Part shown: positions 7,776 to 15,832 of the stretch, piece by piece | Position numbering within the stretch: the stretch's first letter is position 1 | Layout of the letters: every line of letters begins with the position of its first letter | Source of the DNA: Leptolyngbya sp. CCY15150 | GTDB lineage: Bacteria; Cyanobacteriota; Cyanobacteriia; RECH01 | Direction of reading: 5' to 3' | Length of the DNA stretch: 64,000 nt | Assembly: GCF_016888135.1 (NCBI RefSeq) | Contig: NZ_JACSWB010000164.1 | Location: 1-64,000 of the forward strand | Position numbers and translations under genes: made by a program | Notes under the pieces: generated by a model | Seen by the model: only the letters and a program-made list of their open reading frames with translations | What the model was told of the DNA's origin: nothing | Database searches by the model: none

Positions 7776-10700
7776 TTAGGATCTGCAGAGTTGGCGATCG
7801 CTCTCGCTGAGGTTGGCATGGCGTAGATAGTCTTGCAGCCAGCTACAGCCAATGGTGGTCAATTCATCAAGATTACCCAGCACGTTGGTATGCCAAAGGA
7901 GGACGGTGCGATCGTCACTGGCGGAGGCTAGGAGGCGACCATCGGGGCTAAAGCTGAGGTTATTAACGGTTCCCGTATGACCTGGCAGGGTGGTAATCAG
8001 CGTGCCGTCCAGCCGCCAGAGCTTCATGGTGCGATCGGCGCTAGCGGTGGCGATGCCGTCGGGAAAAAACTGCACTGCCACCACGCCATCACTATGCCCC
8101 TCCAGTGTGGCTAAGCGGTTGCCCTGTCGATCCCACAAGCCGACAGTATTGTCGTAGCTGGCGGTGGCAATGGTTTCCCCATCGGGGCTAAAGACAGCAT
8201 CAAAGATCCAGCCGCTATGGCCCTTGAGGGTTTGAAGTACCTGCCCGTCTAGGCTCCAGAGTTTGGCCGTCGTGTCCCAGCTCCCGGTGAGCAATGTTTG
8301 ACTGTCGGGACTGAATTGCACCGTCAAGACGCCGTTGCTGTGGGCTTCGATTTGCCGAACCAGACGACCATCCCTGGTCCACAGCCGGACGGTTTGGTCA
8401 TCGCTAGCGGTAGCCATCCAGCGGCCATCAGGGCTGAAGACAACCGCATACACCGGTGCGCGATGCCCTCGCAGGGTATGGAGCAAGGCTCCGGTCTGCG
8501 GGTTCCAAAGCTTGACCGTCCAGTCGGAACTGCTGGAGGCTAGCTGTTGACCATCGGGACTAAAACTCAGATCCCAGATCGACGAATCATGGGCCGTGAT
8601 CGATCGTTCTTCCGATCCCTCAAGGTTCCAGATCTTGATGGTGGAGTCTGCGCCGGTGGTGGCTAGGTGTTGGCCATTTGGGGAAAACTCGACGTCGTAG
8701 ACCTGCCCTGTATGGGATTGCAGGGGGGTGAGCCATGGGCGATCGAGGCTCCAGATTTTGATGCTGCGATCGCCCCCCGCCGAGGCCAACCAAGCACCAT
8801 CGGGCGTAAAGCTGAGGCTACGGACTTGGGAGGTGTGACCGCCGAGGGTGGAGACTAAACTGCCATCCAGCCGCCAAAATTTGATGGTTTTATCGGCGCT
8901 GGCCGTGGCAAATTGGCGACCATCGGCGGAAAATCGCACTTGATGGATCAGGTCATCATGGGCCTGCACCGTGCGCACCGGGGTGCCGTCGGTGCGCCAT
9001 AGTCGTACCGTGTGATCCCAACTGCCTGAGATTAAGAATTGACCGTCGGGACTAAAGTCGATGGCATAGACCCGAGCGGTATGTCCTTGGAGTTCCCGGA
9101 GGGGACTGCCATCCGATCGCCACAGCCGCACGGTTTGGTCATCGCTGGCCGAGGCAATGAGCTGCCCATCGGGGCTAAACCGTACATCGCGCACGGCGGC
9201 ATTATGCTGGGTGAGGGTGGTGATTGGGGTGCCGTCGAGCTGCCATAGCCTTACGGTGCTATCGTCACTGGCGGAGACCAGGCGTTGACCGTTGGGGCTA
9301 AAGCGGACATGGTTAACGGCGGCGCTATGGCCTGTGAGGGTGGTGACTAAGGTGCCATCCGATCGCCAAAGTTTAATCGTTTGGTCTTGACCCGCCGAGG
9401 CAATCAGCTGACCATCCGGGGAAAAGGAAACCCCTAACACCGGCTGGGTATGGCCCTCTAGGCTATGCAGTAGGGTGCCGTCGGGTCGCCATAATCGCAC
9501 GGTGCGATCGCCACTGGCGGAGGCAATAATCTGTCCATCTGGGCTATAGCTCACGTCCCAGACAATGCCGTTATGCTGCTCTAGCTGATTGCGTTCTCGT
9601 ACCCAGAAGATGGCTTGCTGGAGAGCTGTGAGCACCTGGGCCTGTAGCTCAGCAGGAGGACTGCTGTAGGCTGCTTGAAGCTGGTAACCGGCTCGCATAG
9701 ACTGCAGCAAGGCATCAAAACGCTGATTGCCATCAAAGAGGGCTTCAGAGGCTTGGGTGAGGGCACGAATCCGCTCGTGGTCAGCTTGATCCCGCAGGTT
9801 TTCGGCCAATAAGCGATTGTGTTCAGCCTGTTGGTAGAGCAAGAAGCTGCTGCCTCCCAGACCTACAGCGGCGATCGACACGAGGGTGATAATGCCTAGC
9901 CAACGGCGTTGACGCTTGAGGGTAACGTTTTGCTGATGTAGTGCTGCGGCCTGTCGGGCGGCTTCAGCTTGGCCAGACGCCAGAATATATTCATGGTGGA
10001 GGGGAGCTGGGGCTGGCACTTTGCTGCCGCTGCTGCCGTACCACTGTTTTGCATCATGGAGATCGCTGCCCCGCAGGAGAAAACTTTCATCCTGCTGGCG
10101 ATCGCTCCATTCCTTGGCTCGAATGAGAATGCGCGTATGCATGCGCACATAGTCGAGGTCGGTGTCTAGCGCGGTGACCAGTTTGCGAATACTTTCCCCA
10201 AACTGATCGACATCGCGGACAAAGATCCAGTTGAGCCGGGCGAGTTCGGGATGCACGTCACTGGGATTAACGTCCTCACAAACAACCGGGATCATCCGCT
10301 TGTTGTGCAGCAGGGCATGATTGATTTCCTGGGTGCAGATCGGAGACTGAACCGAAGCTGGACTGAGCACAAACACGAAGGTATCCGCAAGTTCAATACC
10401 TAGTTCAATTTCTTTCCACCAGTCCGCCGCCGAGGGAATGCTCTCCCAATCCACCCAAATTTCACGACCGTGCTTCTTTAGGGCATCATAAAGCCGCTGC
10501 ACAAAGGGTTTATTGCGGCGTGAATAGGAAATAAAAATATTGGCTGTAGGACTGTTGTGATCCAGAATATCCCAAATGTTTTTGGGCATCTGGCGACCGC
10601 TCTTGGCTGCAAGCTGAACACGATAGCGAGGTGGATGGCCGGCTACAACCTGCACATAGCTTTGACGAATCAGTTCCTCTAGAATCGGCTGAAGGGCGAT

Positions 10701-10877
10701 CGCCTCTTGCTGGAAATGCTCTGCAAGGTCGGCCATCGTTACTTCATCGCGACGGAGCATCCAGTTGACAATGCGCTGTTGATCCTTGGGCAGAATCAGC
10801 AAATCTGCCACATTGAGACCGCGTTTTCGGCGTGAACGGCCGACGGGCTGGAAGTCTCCAAGGGAATTGGAGGTCAT
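7776..10877 (-). CDS. TIR domain, transmembrane helix and 14 WD40 repeats
   Basis: 1033 residues. A winged-helix-like segment (about 25-90) precedes a TIR domain (about 112-240, starting NIFISYSRRNK). A single hydrophobic helix (about 326-347) and a charged coiled-coil stretch follow. Fourteen WD40 repeats (about 435-1000) are enough for two seven-bladed propellers. The cyanobacterial WD40 tail motif (CSWLQDYL) ends the protein. In the TIR domain, CTQEI places Glu194 where NAD-cleaving TIR domains carry their catalytic Glu. No NTPase (STAND/NACHT) domain lies between TIR and the WD40 part, unlike many bacterial receptors of this kind. AGGGAG lies upstream of the ATG. A role in signalling or NAD-depletion immunity is inference. 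Confidence 0.9.
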   Translation of the reverse strand: MTSNSLGDFQPVGRSRRKRGLNVADLLILPKDQQRIVNWMLRRDEVTMADLAEHFQQEAIALQPILEELIRQSYVQVVAGHPPRYRVQLAAKSGRQMPKNIWDILDHNSPTANIFISYSRRNKPFVQRLYDALKKHGREIWVDWESIPSAADWWKEIELGIELADTFVFVLSPASVQSPICTQEINHALLHNKRMIPVVCEDVNPSDVHPELARLNWIFVRDVDQFGESIRKLVTALDTDLDYVRMHTRILIRAKEWSDRQQDESFLLRGSDLHDAKQWYGSSGSKVPAPAPLHHEYILASGQAEAARQAAALHQQNVTLKRQRRWLGIITLVSIAAVGLGGSSFLLYQQAEHNRLLAENLRDQADHERIRALTQASEALFDGNQRFDALLQSMRAGYQLQAAYSSPPAELQAQVLTALQQAIFWVRERNQLEQHNGIVWDVSYSPDGQIIASASGDRTVRLWRPDGTLLHSLEGHTQPVLGVSFSPDGQLIASAGQDQTIKLWRSDGTLVTTLTGHSAAVNHVRFSPNGQRLVSASDDSTVRLWQLDGTPITTLTQHNAAVRDVRFSPDGQLIASASDDQTVRLWRSDGSPLRELQGHTARVYAIDFSPDGQFLISGSWDHTVRLWRTDGTPVRTVQAHDDLIHQVRFSADGRQFATASADKTIKFWRLDGSLVSTLGGHTSQVRSLSFTPDGAWLASAGGDRSIKIWSLDRPWLTPLQSHTGQVYDVEFSPNGQHLATTGADSTIKIWNLEGSEERSITAHDSSIWDLSFSPDGQQLASSSSDWTVKLWNPQTGALLHTLRGHRAPVYAVVFSPDGRWMATASDDQTVRLWTRDGRLVRQIEAHSNGVLTVQFSPDSQTLLTGSWDTTAKLWSLDGQVLQTLKGHSGWIFDAVFSPDGETIATASYDNTVGLWDRQGNRLATLEGHSDGVVAVQFFPDGIATASADRTMKLWRLDGTLITTLPGHTGTVNNLSFSPDGRLLASASDDRTVLLWHTNVLGNLDELTTIGCSWLQDYLRHANLSESDRQLCRS

Positions 10878-11184
10878 GGTGTAGAAACTCCCTGATGAAC
10901 AGCATGGATGACGATGGTGCCTCAGATAGCGGTCGGTCGGCTGGTTGAGGCATTGATGCTGGTCTATGGATAGGCTGACCTGGAGGTAGATACTCTAGTT
11001 AAACAGTAGTTTAGCGGTTAACTCTGATACGGGGATGACTAGATAGATGATTCGATCAAAGGGGAGCGATCGCGTTCATAAGAAACCCCCTAGACCTGAG
11101 TCTAGAGGGTGGTTTTCTAAGCTGCTGATGCTGACCGCATGGGCAAGTGTTGATAATAGATTGAGCTGGTTGTTTGTATAAGGT
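10878..11184. other. Intergenic region between the TIR-WD40 and DUF4278 genes
   Basis: About 307 nt holding the upstream region of the WD40 gene and the terminator of the DUF4278 gene (11083-11117). One HIP1 site is present. I found no coding sequence and no clear -35/-10 pair. Confidence 0.6.
11083..11117 (-). terminator. Rho-independent terminator behind the DUF4278 gene
   Basis: The arms ACCCCCTAGAC and GTCTAGAGGGT enclose the loop CTGA. Read on the minus strand the stem is followed by TTTCTT. It lies about 70 nt after the DUF4278 stop. Confidence 0.75.
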
Positions 11185-11367
11185 TTAGCGATGGCCTAAG
11201 TAGTTAATGCCACGGTAGGTTAACACTTGGACACTATCTGGAACATGGACGGTCGCACCGTCGAAGGATAAGGCTGCGCCTCGATAGGTGCCCTTCTGGG
11301 ATGGTTGCACACCTAGCTGGCTGGAAGACTGGGGCTTGTATTCAATACCGCGATATGCATATTTCAT
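11185..11367 (-). CDS. DUF4278 domain-containing small protein
   Basis: A 60-residue protein of the cyanobacterial DUF4278 family, recognised by the motif pattern MKYAYRGIEY at the N-terminus and LTYRGINY near the C-terminus. A third YRG (TYRGAAL) lies in the middle, which suggests internal duplication. AAGGA sits 9 nt before the ATG. No signal peptide or membrane helix is seen. The function of the family is unknown. A perfect 7-bp hairpin (11413-11432) lies about 45 nt upstream in the probable leader, and a terminator follows the gene. It is codirectional with the tandem-repeat gene 264 nt upstream. Confidence 0.8.
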   Translation of the reverse strand: MKYAYRGIEYKPQSSSQLGVQPSQKGTYRGAALSFDGATVHVPDSVQVLTYRGINYLGHR

Positions 11368-11412
11368 GGTGAAATTTCCTTGGGGGACGAGTGAACGATT
11401 TTAGGACGGGTG

Positions 11413-11432
11413 CTCAGACGTGGTTGTCTGAG
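11413..11432 (-). other. Hairpin in the DUF4278 upstream region
   Basis: CTCAGAC (11413-11419) and GTCTGAG (11426-11432) pair perfectly around a 6-nt loop. No T-run follows on the minus strand, so a leader structure is more likely than a terminator for the repeat gene upstream. Confidence 0.35.
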
Positions 11433-11631
11433 GAGCAATGAACGAGGTTTAGACGTTGAGCAACTCGTTTGTGCTTGTAATCAAAACTTCAGGGGCGATC
11501 GCGTTCCTTCCTTAGGAAAGCTGGTGTTTAAGATCCGGCTGGGGCGTGACGGTTGTCATAGTGCGATCGCCCCTAAGTTGCTGTGGCATGGTTGTGAGGG
11601 TAGAGGAGAGTCCCCCACACTTGCGATCGCC

Positions 11632-12249
11632 TCAAGCGTTGATGGGAAAAGAGGTAGGATTCGGTAGCTCGGAATCACGGTGGCGGGAAGCCGTCACTTG
11701 AGGGCCACCAAAGGTCGTAGGATTCGGTAGCTCAGAATCGCGGTGGCGAGTAGCGATGGCTTGAGGGCCACCGAAGGTCGTAGGATTCGGTAGCTCAGAA
11801 TCGCGGTGACGAGTGGCGATCGCCTGAGGGCCGCCGAAGGTCGTAGGATTCGGTAGCTCGGAATCGCGGTGGCGAGTAGCGATCGCTTGAGGGCCACCAA
11901 AGGTCGTAGGATTCGGTAGCTCAGAATCGCGGTGACGAGTAGCGATGGCTTGAGGGCCGCCGAAGGTCGTAGGGTTAGGTAGCTCGGAATCGCGGTGACG
12001 AGAAGCGATCGCCTGAGGGCCGCCGAAGGTTGTAGGATTCGGTAGCTCAGAATCACGGTGACGAGAAGCGATGGCTTGAGGGCCACCGAAGGTTGTAGGA
12101 TTCGGTAGCTCAGAATCGCGGTGGCGAGTAGCGAGTTCTGTTTGAGTGGCTGCGGCAATGCGGTTAATGGCGGTGGGGGTGGCGATCGCTTCCAGGGCAA
12201 TGGCGGAGAGAGCGAGGAGAGACAGACCGGAAATGATAGTGCGTTTCAT
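11632..12249 (-). CDS. Exported tandem-repeat protein, eight 21-residue repeats
   Basis: I do not recognise a family. The 205-residue product begins with a typical signal peptide: MKR, a hydrophobic core, and a likely cleavage after AIA near residue 23. A short linker follows, then from residue 42 to the end only repeats: seven full units and one shortened. Each full unit starts RHRDSELPNP and ends TTFGGPQAIA plus S or T. The last unit ends in TSFPINA. Repeats 1 and 2 differ at five bases, all silent. The mature protein has no Cys, one Ile per full unit and much Pro, so it is probably unfolded or only periodically structured. AGGAG lies 6 nt before the ATG, a strong start. It could be a structural or surface protein, or a precursor cut into identical peptides; both are guesses. 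Confidence 0.8.
   Translation of the reverse strand: MKRTIISGLSLLALSAIALEAIATPTAINRIAAATQTELATRHRDSELPNPTTFGGPQAIASRHRDSELPNPTTFGGPQAIASRHRDSELPNPTTFGGPQAIATRHRDSELPNPTTFGGPQAIATRHRDSELPNPTTFGGPQAIATRHRDSELPNPTTFGGPQAIATRHRDSELPNPTTFGGPQVTASRHRDSELPNPTSFPINA
11635..12126 (-). repeat. 63-bp tandem repeat array, 8 copies
   Basis: Units on the minus strand: 12126-12064, 12063-12001, 12000-11938, 11937-11875, 11874-11812, 11811-11749, 11748-11686 and a shortened 11685-11635. The period is exactly 63 bp, so the reading frame is kept. Differences fall mainly at third codon positions (CGC/CGT, GGT/GGC, CAA/CAG, GCC/GCG, AAT/AAC). In some copies these changes create or remove a HIP1 octamer around the GCG-ATC-GCT codons. 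Confidence 0.95.
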
Positions 12250-12562
12250 GATGAACTCCTAAAGTATTGAGTGGGTGAGGTGTTTTCCCTCAACACTTAT
12301 GAGTATGGGGGCTGGGGCTGAAGCCTATCTGAAGTGTGGTTAAGAGTTTCTCCCAGGTTCTTCTCAGCAAATTCCTAGGTAACCAGAGTTCGGGATAAGC
12401 TGAAAACCTTATTCTTCCGTGAGCTAAGATCTTGATTCTTTCGTCCAACAAGCTGAAAAACCCTAACCTGAACTGACGCTATACCAACAAAACCCGCGTA
12501 GGCGGGTTCATAGGGTTCGGCGAGTTGGCATGCAAGATTGACGGAGGTCAGCAGCTTCTTCG
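12250..12562. other. Intergenic region between the repeat-protein gene and era
   Basis: About 313 nt containing the upstream region of the repeat-protein gene and the era terminator (12486-12508). The repeat-protein SD (AGGAG) is at its left end. No further gene is seen. Confidence 0.6.
12486..12508 (-). terminator. Rho-independent terminator behind era
   Basis: AACCCGC and GCGGGTT (12491-12497 and 12502-12508) pair around GTAG and are followed on the minus strand by TTGTTGG, reading GGGTTTTGTTGG in full. It lies about 55 nt after the era stop. Confidence 0.7.
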
Positions 12563-13570
12563 TTATTCTTCGACTTGATAGCCTAACTCTGCCAGGTGCA
12601 TCCGCGATTGTCGCCACCGGGGCTGAACTTTCACAAACAGCTCAAGGTAGACTTTGCCCATGATCAGCTTTTGGATTTGGGTGCGGGCGGCGCTGCCGAT
12701 CGCTTTTAGCATTTGCCCGCCTTTGCCGATCAGGATGCCTTTTTGGGAATCGCGTTCCACATTGATGGCAGCGAAGACGCGGGTGAGGCTAGGGGTTTCT
12801 TCCACCCGTTCAATGGCGATCGCCACCGAGTGGGGCACTTCCTCGCGGGTGAGCTGCAAAATTTGTTCACGGATCAGTTCGCCCATGATGAAGCGTTCGG
12901 GCTGGTCGGTGACTAAATCCGGTGGGTAGTAGTAGGGGCCAGGATCAAGATGCTGCATGAGTTGGTGCTGTAGCTCGGGCAATCCTTGACCGGTGAGGGC
13001 CGAAAACTTGGCGGTAGACCATCCGTGGGGTTCGGCGAGGTCGCGATAGGTTTGGTCGAGGGTGCCCCGTTCTGGATCTTGGGTATCGGCTTTGTTGAGG
13101 CCTAGGATCACCGGTACGGGAGCGTGGCTGAGCAGGTCGGTAACGTAGCGATCGCCCCCGCCAGCTTCGTTGGTGCAGTCCACGACAAACAGCAGCACGT
13201 CTACGGATTGAATCGCCTGTTTGGCATTTTGCACCAGTACTTTGCCCAGTTGGTGATGGGGTTTGTGAATACCGGGCGTATCCACGAAAATAAACTGGGC
13301 TTCGGGGGTGGTGAGGATGCCCCGTAGGCGATTGCGTGTGGTTTGGGCGACGGGAGAGGTGATGGCGATTTTTTGTCCCACCATCTGGTTCATCAAGGTC
13401 GATTTACCCACGTTGGGCCGGCCGACGATGCCCACAAAGCCGGAGCGAAACCCAGGCGGAGCCACAGGAATGCTGGGTATACCCCAGGCTTGTAAGGGAT
13501 CGGTGGGTGATGCTTCCGAGGGGCGATCGCCGCTATCGGATGGTGAGGTCTGGATCGGTTCGTCGGTCAT
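12563..13570 (-). CDS. era: GTPase Era
   Basis: Essential GTPase that binds the 3' end of 16S rRNA and assists 30S subunit assembly. The G domain shows G1 GRPNVGKST, G3 DTPG and G4 NKAD. The C-terminal KH RNA-binding domain contains the GxxG-type loop GILIGKGGQMLKAIG. At 335 residues it is about 30 longer than E. coli Era because of a Pro/Ser-rich N-terminal extension (about residues 1-38), common in cyanobacteria. It follows the amino-acid transporter genes on the same strand, 68 nt behind them, and ends at its own terminator. Confidence 0.96.
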   Translation of the reverse strand: MTDEPIQTSPSDSGDRPSEASPTDPLQAWGIPSIPVAPPGFRSGFVGIVGRPNVGKSTLMNQMVGQKIAITSPVAQTTRNRLRGILTTPEAQFIFVDTPGIHKPHHQLGKVLVQNAKQAIQSVDVLLFVVDCTNEAGGGDRYVTDLLSHAPVPVILGLNKADTQDPERGTLDQTYRDLAEPHGWSTAKFSALTGQGLPELQHQLMQHLDPGPYYYPPDLVTDQPERFIMGELIREQILQLTREEVPHSVAIAIERVEETPSLTRVFAAINVERDSQKGILIGKGGQMLKAIGSAARTQIQKLIMGKVYLELFVKVQPRWRQSRMHLAELGYQVEE

Positions 13571-13638
13571 CCCTGAGTCCTGCTACGCTGTGCGGGTTTG
13601 TCGAGCATCCATCTTAGCAGGTGCAGCCAGCCGGGTGC

Positions 13639-14508
13639 CTATTGTCCAAGGTAGGCTTCTAGGACGGCTGGATTGGTTTGGATTTCGGTGGGAGTGCCGG
13701 TGGCTAGGTTGCGCCCTTCTGCCATCACCCAAACGCGATCGCACAGGGACATAATCACGTCCATATTGTGTTCAATAATCAAAAACGTCATGCCCTCTCG
13801 GTTCCACTGCTGAATGTGGGTGCAGATTTGATTAATCAGGGTGGGATTGACGCCGGCGGCTGGTTCATCCAGAAGGATCAGCTTGGGGTTCACCATCAGG
13901 GCGCGGGCCATTTCCAACAGCTTGCGTTGCCCGCCGGACAGGGAACCGGCATACTGATGGGCCATGTGGGATAGACCGACGGAGTCTAGGATTTCTAGAG
14001 CATGGCGGCGCTGTAAGCGTTCTTCTTTGGCAATTTGTCGCGATCGCGTCCAAACATTTAGCAGCGCTTCGCCGGTTTGGTTCTGGGTGGCTAGCAGCAT
14101 ATTGTCGAGGACGGATAGGCGAGATAGCACCCGCGCCACTTGAAAGGTGCGCACTAGGCCGCGCTGGGCAATTTGATGGGAGGGCAGGGGATGGATGGGG
14201 GTGCCGTTAAACATCACGTCGCCGCTGTCGGGGCGTGTGAAGTTGGACAAGAGATTAAACAGGGTGGTTTTACCTGCACCGTTGGGGCCAATCAACCCAA
14301 TAATGCTGCCCTGGGGTACCTCTAGAGAGGCATGATCCACGGCCCGCACACCGCCAAAGGATTTGCAAAGATCCTGGGCGGCGAGCAGGGGCGGCAGGCT
14401 GGCATCAAAGGTGCGATCGCTCTTGGAGCGTTGGGCAGGGCGATCGATGGATGGATGATCAGTGGATGGACGATCTATAGGTTGCGGTGAGGATGGATTA
14501 TCGACCAA
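13639..14508 (-). CDS. ABC transporter ATP-binding protein, LivG/NatA family
   Basis: ATPase subunit of a branched-chain or neutral amino acid uptake ABC transporter. Walker A GPNGAGKTT, signature LSGGQRK and Walker B LILLDEPAAGVNP are intact, and the C-terminus carries the LivG-type segment EHNMDVIMSLCDRVWVM. The first 35 residues are a Pro/Ser/Asp-rich extension before the ATPase fold. The start overlaps the end of the permease gene by 11 nt, so the two are translationally coupled. The cyanobacterial N-I system (NatABCDE) is the closest known arrangement; substrate range cannot be read from sequence. Confidence 0.9.
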   Translation of the reverse strand: MVDNPSSPQPIDRPSTDHPSIDRPAQRSKSDRTFDASLPPLLAAQDLCKSFGGVRAVDHASLEVPQGSIIGLIGPNGAGKTTLFNLLSNFTRPDSGDVMFNGTPIHPLPSHQIAQRGLVRTFQVARVLSRLSVLDNMLLATQNQTGEALLNVWTRSRQIAKEERLQRRHALEILDSVGLSHMAHQYAGSLSGGQRKLLEMARALMVNPKLILLDEPAAGVNPTLINQICTHIQQWNREGMTFLIIEHNMDVIMSLCDRVWVMAEGRNLATGTPTEIQTNPAVLEAYLGQ

Positions 14509-15832
14509 GGGTCAGCTCCTCCTTGTTGCCTAAAATCCCCTGGGGTCGCCAGACCATCAGCACCATCAGCAGGAGGCCAATCATCATCACCCGAAAGGCA
14601 CCCAGACGGGCGTCGTCTAGGGGAATAATGTCAGACAAAATGAAGCGGGTCACGCTTTGGTAGGCCCAGAAGATGGCGGCTCCCAAAATGGTGCCAAGGT
14701 TGTTGCCAGCGCCCCCAAGGACGACGATCGTCCAGGCATTGAAGGTGAGCAGGGGTTGGAAGTTGTCGGGGTAGACGACGGTGAGTTGCCAGGCATAGAG
14801 CGCGCCGGCCAGTCCGGCAATAAAACCGCCTAGCATGAAGGCTTGCAGCTTATACCAAAACACATTTTTGCCTAGGGCGCGGGCCACGAACTCGTCTTCT
14901 CGGATGGCTTTGAGGATGCGTCCCCAGGGCGATCGCACTAGGGCCTGGAGTGCCTGGTAGATCAGGGCGACCAGCAGGACGGCGATCCACATGAGGCCAT
15001 TTTTCGTGGGGCTGCGATCGTAGTGGTAGAGGGCGATCGCGGCAATGGTGGTCAACCATCCGCCTAGGAGCGAGAGGATGGACACCCACACCAAGGATAG
15101 GGCGGTTGTTCGAGCGGCTAGGGGCATAAGAAAGCGCTTGGCGAGCCAGGCATAGAGCAGGCTGGTGCCCACGATGGCGGATAGCAGGCCTAACCCTAAG
15201 ACCCAACTGGGTAGACTAGCGGCGGCCTTCAGCGATCGCGCCCCTAGACCAATCCCCACAATCAGAATACTGAGCGATACGAGGTAACTCAAGATGGGCA
15301 CTAGGCTGGTGACGAGCTGCGATCGCGAGATCGGTTGAAGCTGTTGTCCCATCCATCGCCAAAGATGGCAGTAGGCGATACCGATCACCAAGAGAAGAAT
15401 GGCGATCATGCCCAGCCGGGTGGGAAGGTTGGGGCTAAACTGCCCTAGAGGTAAAGGATAGCGCTGGATGCCAAAGGATCCTCGGGTCAGCCATTCTTCA
15501 TTGAGGGCGATCAGGCGCACAATTTCTGAAACCCCAATGGTGACAATCGCTAGATAGTCTTCCCGCAGACGCAGGGTGGAGAAGCCAATCAACAGGCCTA
15601 GGGTGGCGGCTAGGGTTGCGCCCAGGATGACGGCTCCGAAAATCTGTAGGGGGAGAGGTAGCCATGGAATGTCGATGGAGCTTAGCAGTGCCGTGGTGTA
15701 GGCTCCTAGGGTCATAAAGGCGACATGGCCGAAGTTAATCAGCCCCGTAAATCCCCACTGTAGATTGAGCCCTAGCCCAAAAATAGCGAGGATAGCGGTA
15801 AAGATAATGAGCGAAACGATGTATCCTTCCAT
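14498..15832 (-). CDS. Branched-chain/neutral amino acid ABC permease, LivM family
   Basis: Inner-membrane permease. The LivM signature is present in the N-terminal FGLGLNLQWGFTGLINFGHV segment and in the C-terminal EDEFVARALGKNVFWYKLQAF cytoplasmic loop (EAA-like), followed by FMLGGFIAGLAGALYAW. ATG 15832 is chosen because the extra residues from TTG 15847 are not conserved. About 100 additional, partly hydrophobic residues (roughly 160-265) separate the two halves, so more membrane segments are expected than in short NatC-like permeases. No LivH partner or periplasmic binding protein is encoded next to it; in cyanobacteria these subunits are often scattered. Confidence 0.9.
   Translation of the reverse strand: MEGYIVSLIIFTAILAIFGLGLNLQWGFTGLINFGHVAFMTLGAYTTALLSSIDIPWLPLPLQIFGAVILGATLAATLGLLIGFSTLRLREDYLAIVTIGVSEIVRLIALNEEWLTRGSFGIQRYPLPLGQFSPNLPTRLGMIAILLLVIGIAYCHLWRWMGQQLQPISRSQLVTSLVPILSYLVSLSILIVGIGLGARSLKAAASLPSWVLGLGLLSAIVGTSLLYAWLAKRFLMPLAARTTALSLVWVSILSLLGGWLTTIAAIALYHYDRSPTKNGLMWIAVLLVALIYQALQALVRSPWGRILKAIREDEFVARALGKNVFWYKLQAFMLGGFIAGLAGALYAWQLTVVYPDNFQPLLTFNAWTIVVLGGAGNNLGTILGAAIFWAYQSVTRFILSDIIPLDDARLGAFRVMMIGLLLMVLMVWRPQGILGNKEELTLGR

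Noticed and set aside
7772-7776. Possible fusion or frameshift between the GGDEF-EAL and WD40 genes
   Set aside because: They lie on opposite strands and both have complete C-termini with stops 3 nt apart, an ordinary convergent pair.
11694-12200. 168-codon second frame over the tandem repeats
   Set aside because: The 63-bp period keeps every frame open. The true frame has a signal peptide, a good SD and silent-site divergence; in this frame the same changes alter residues.
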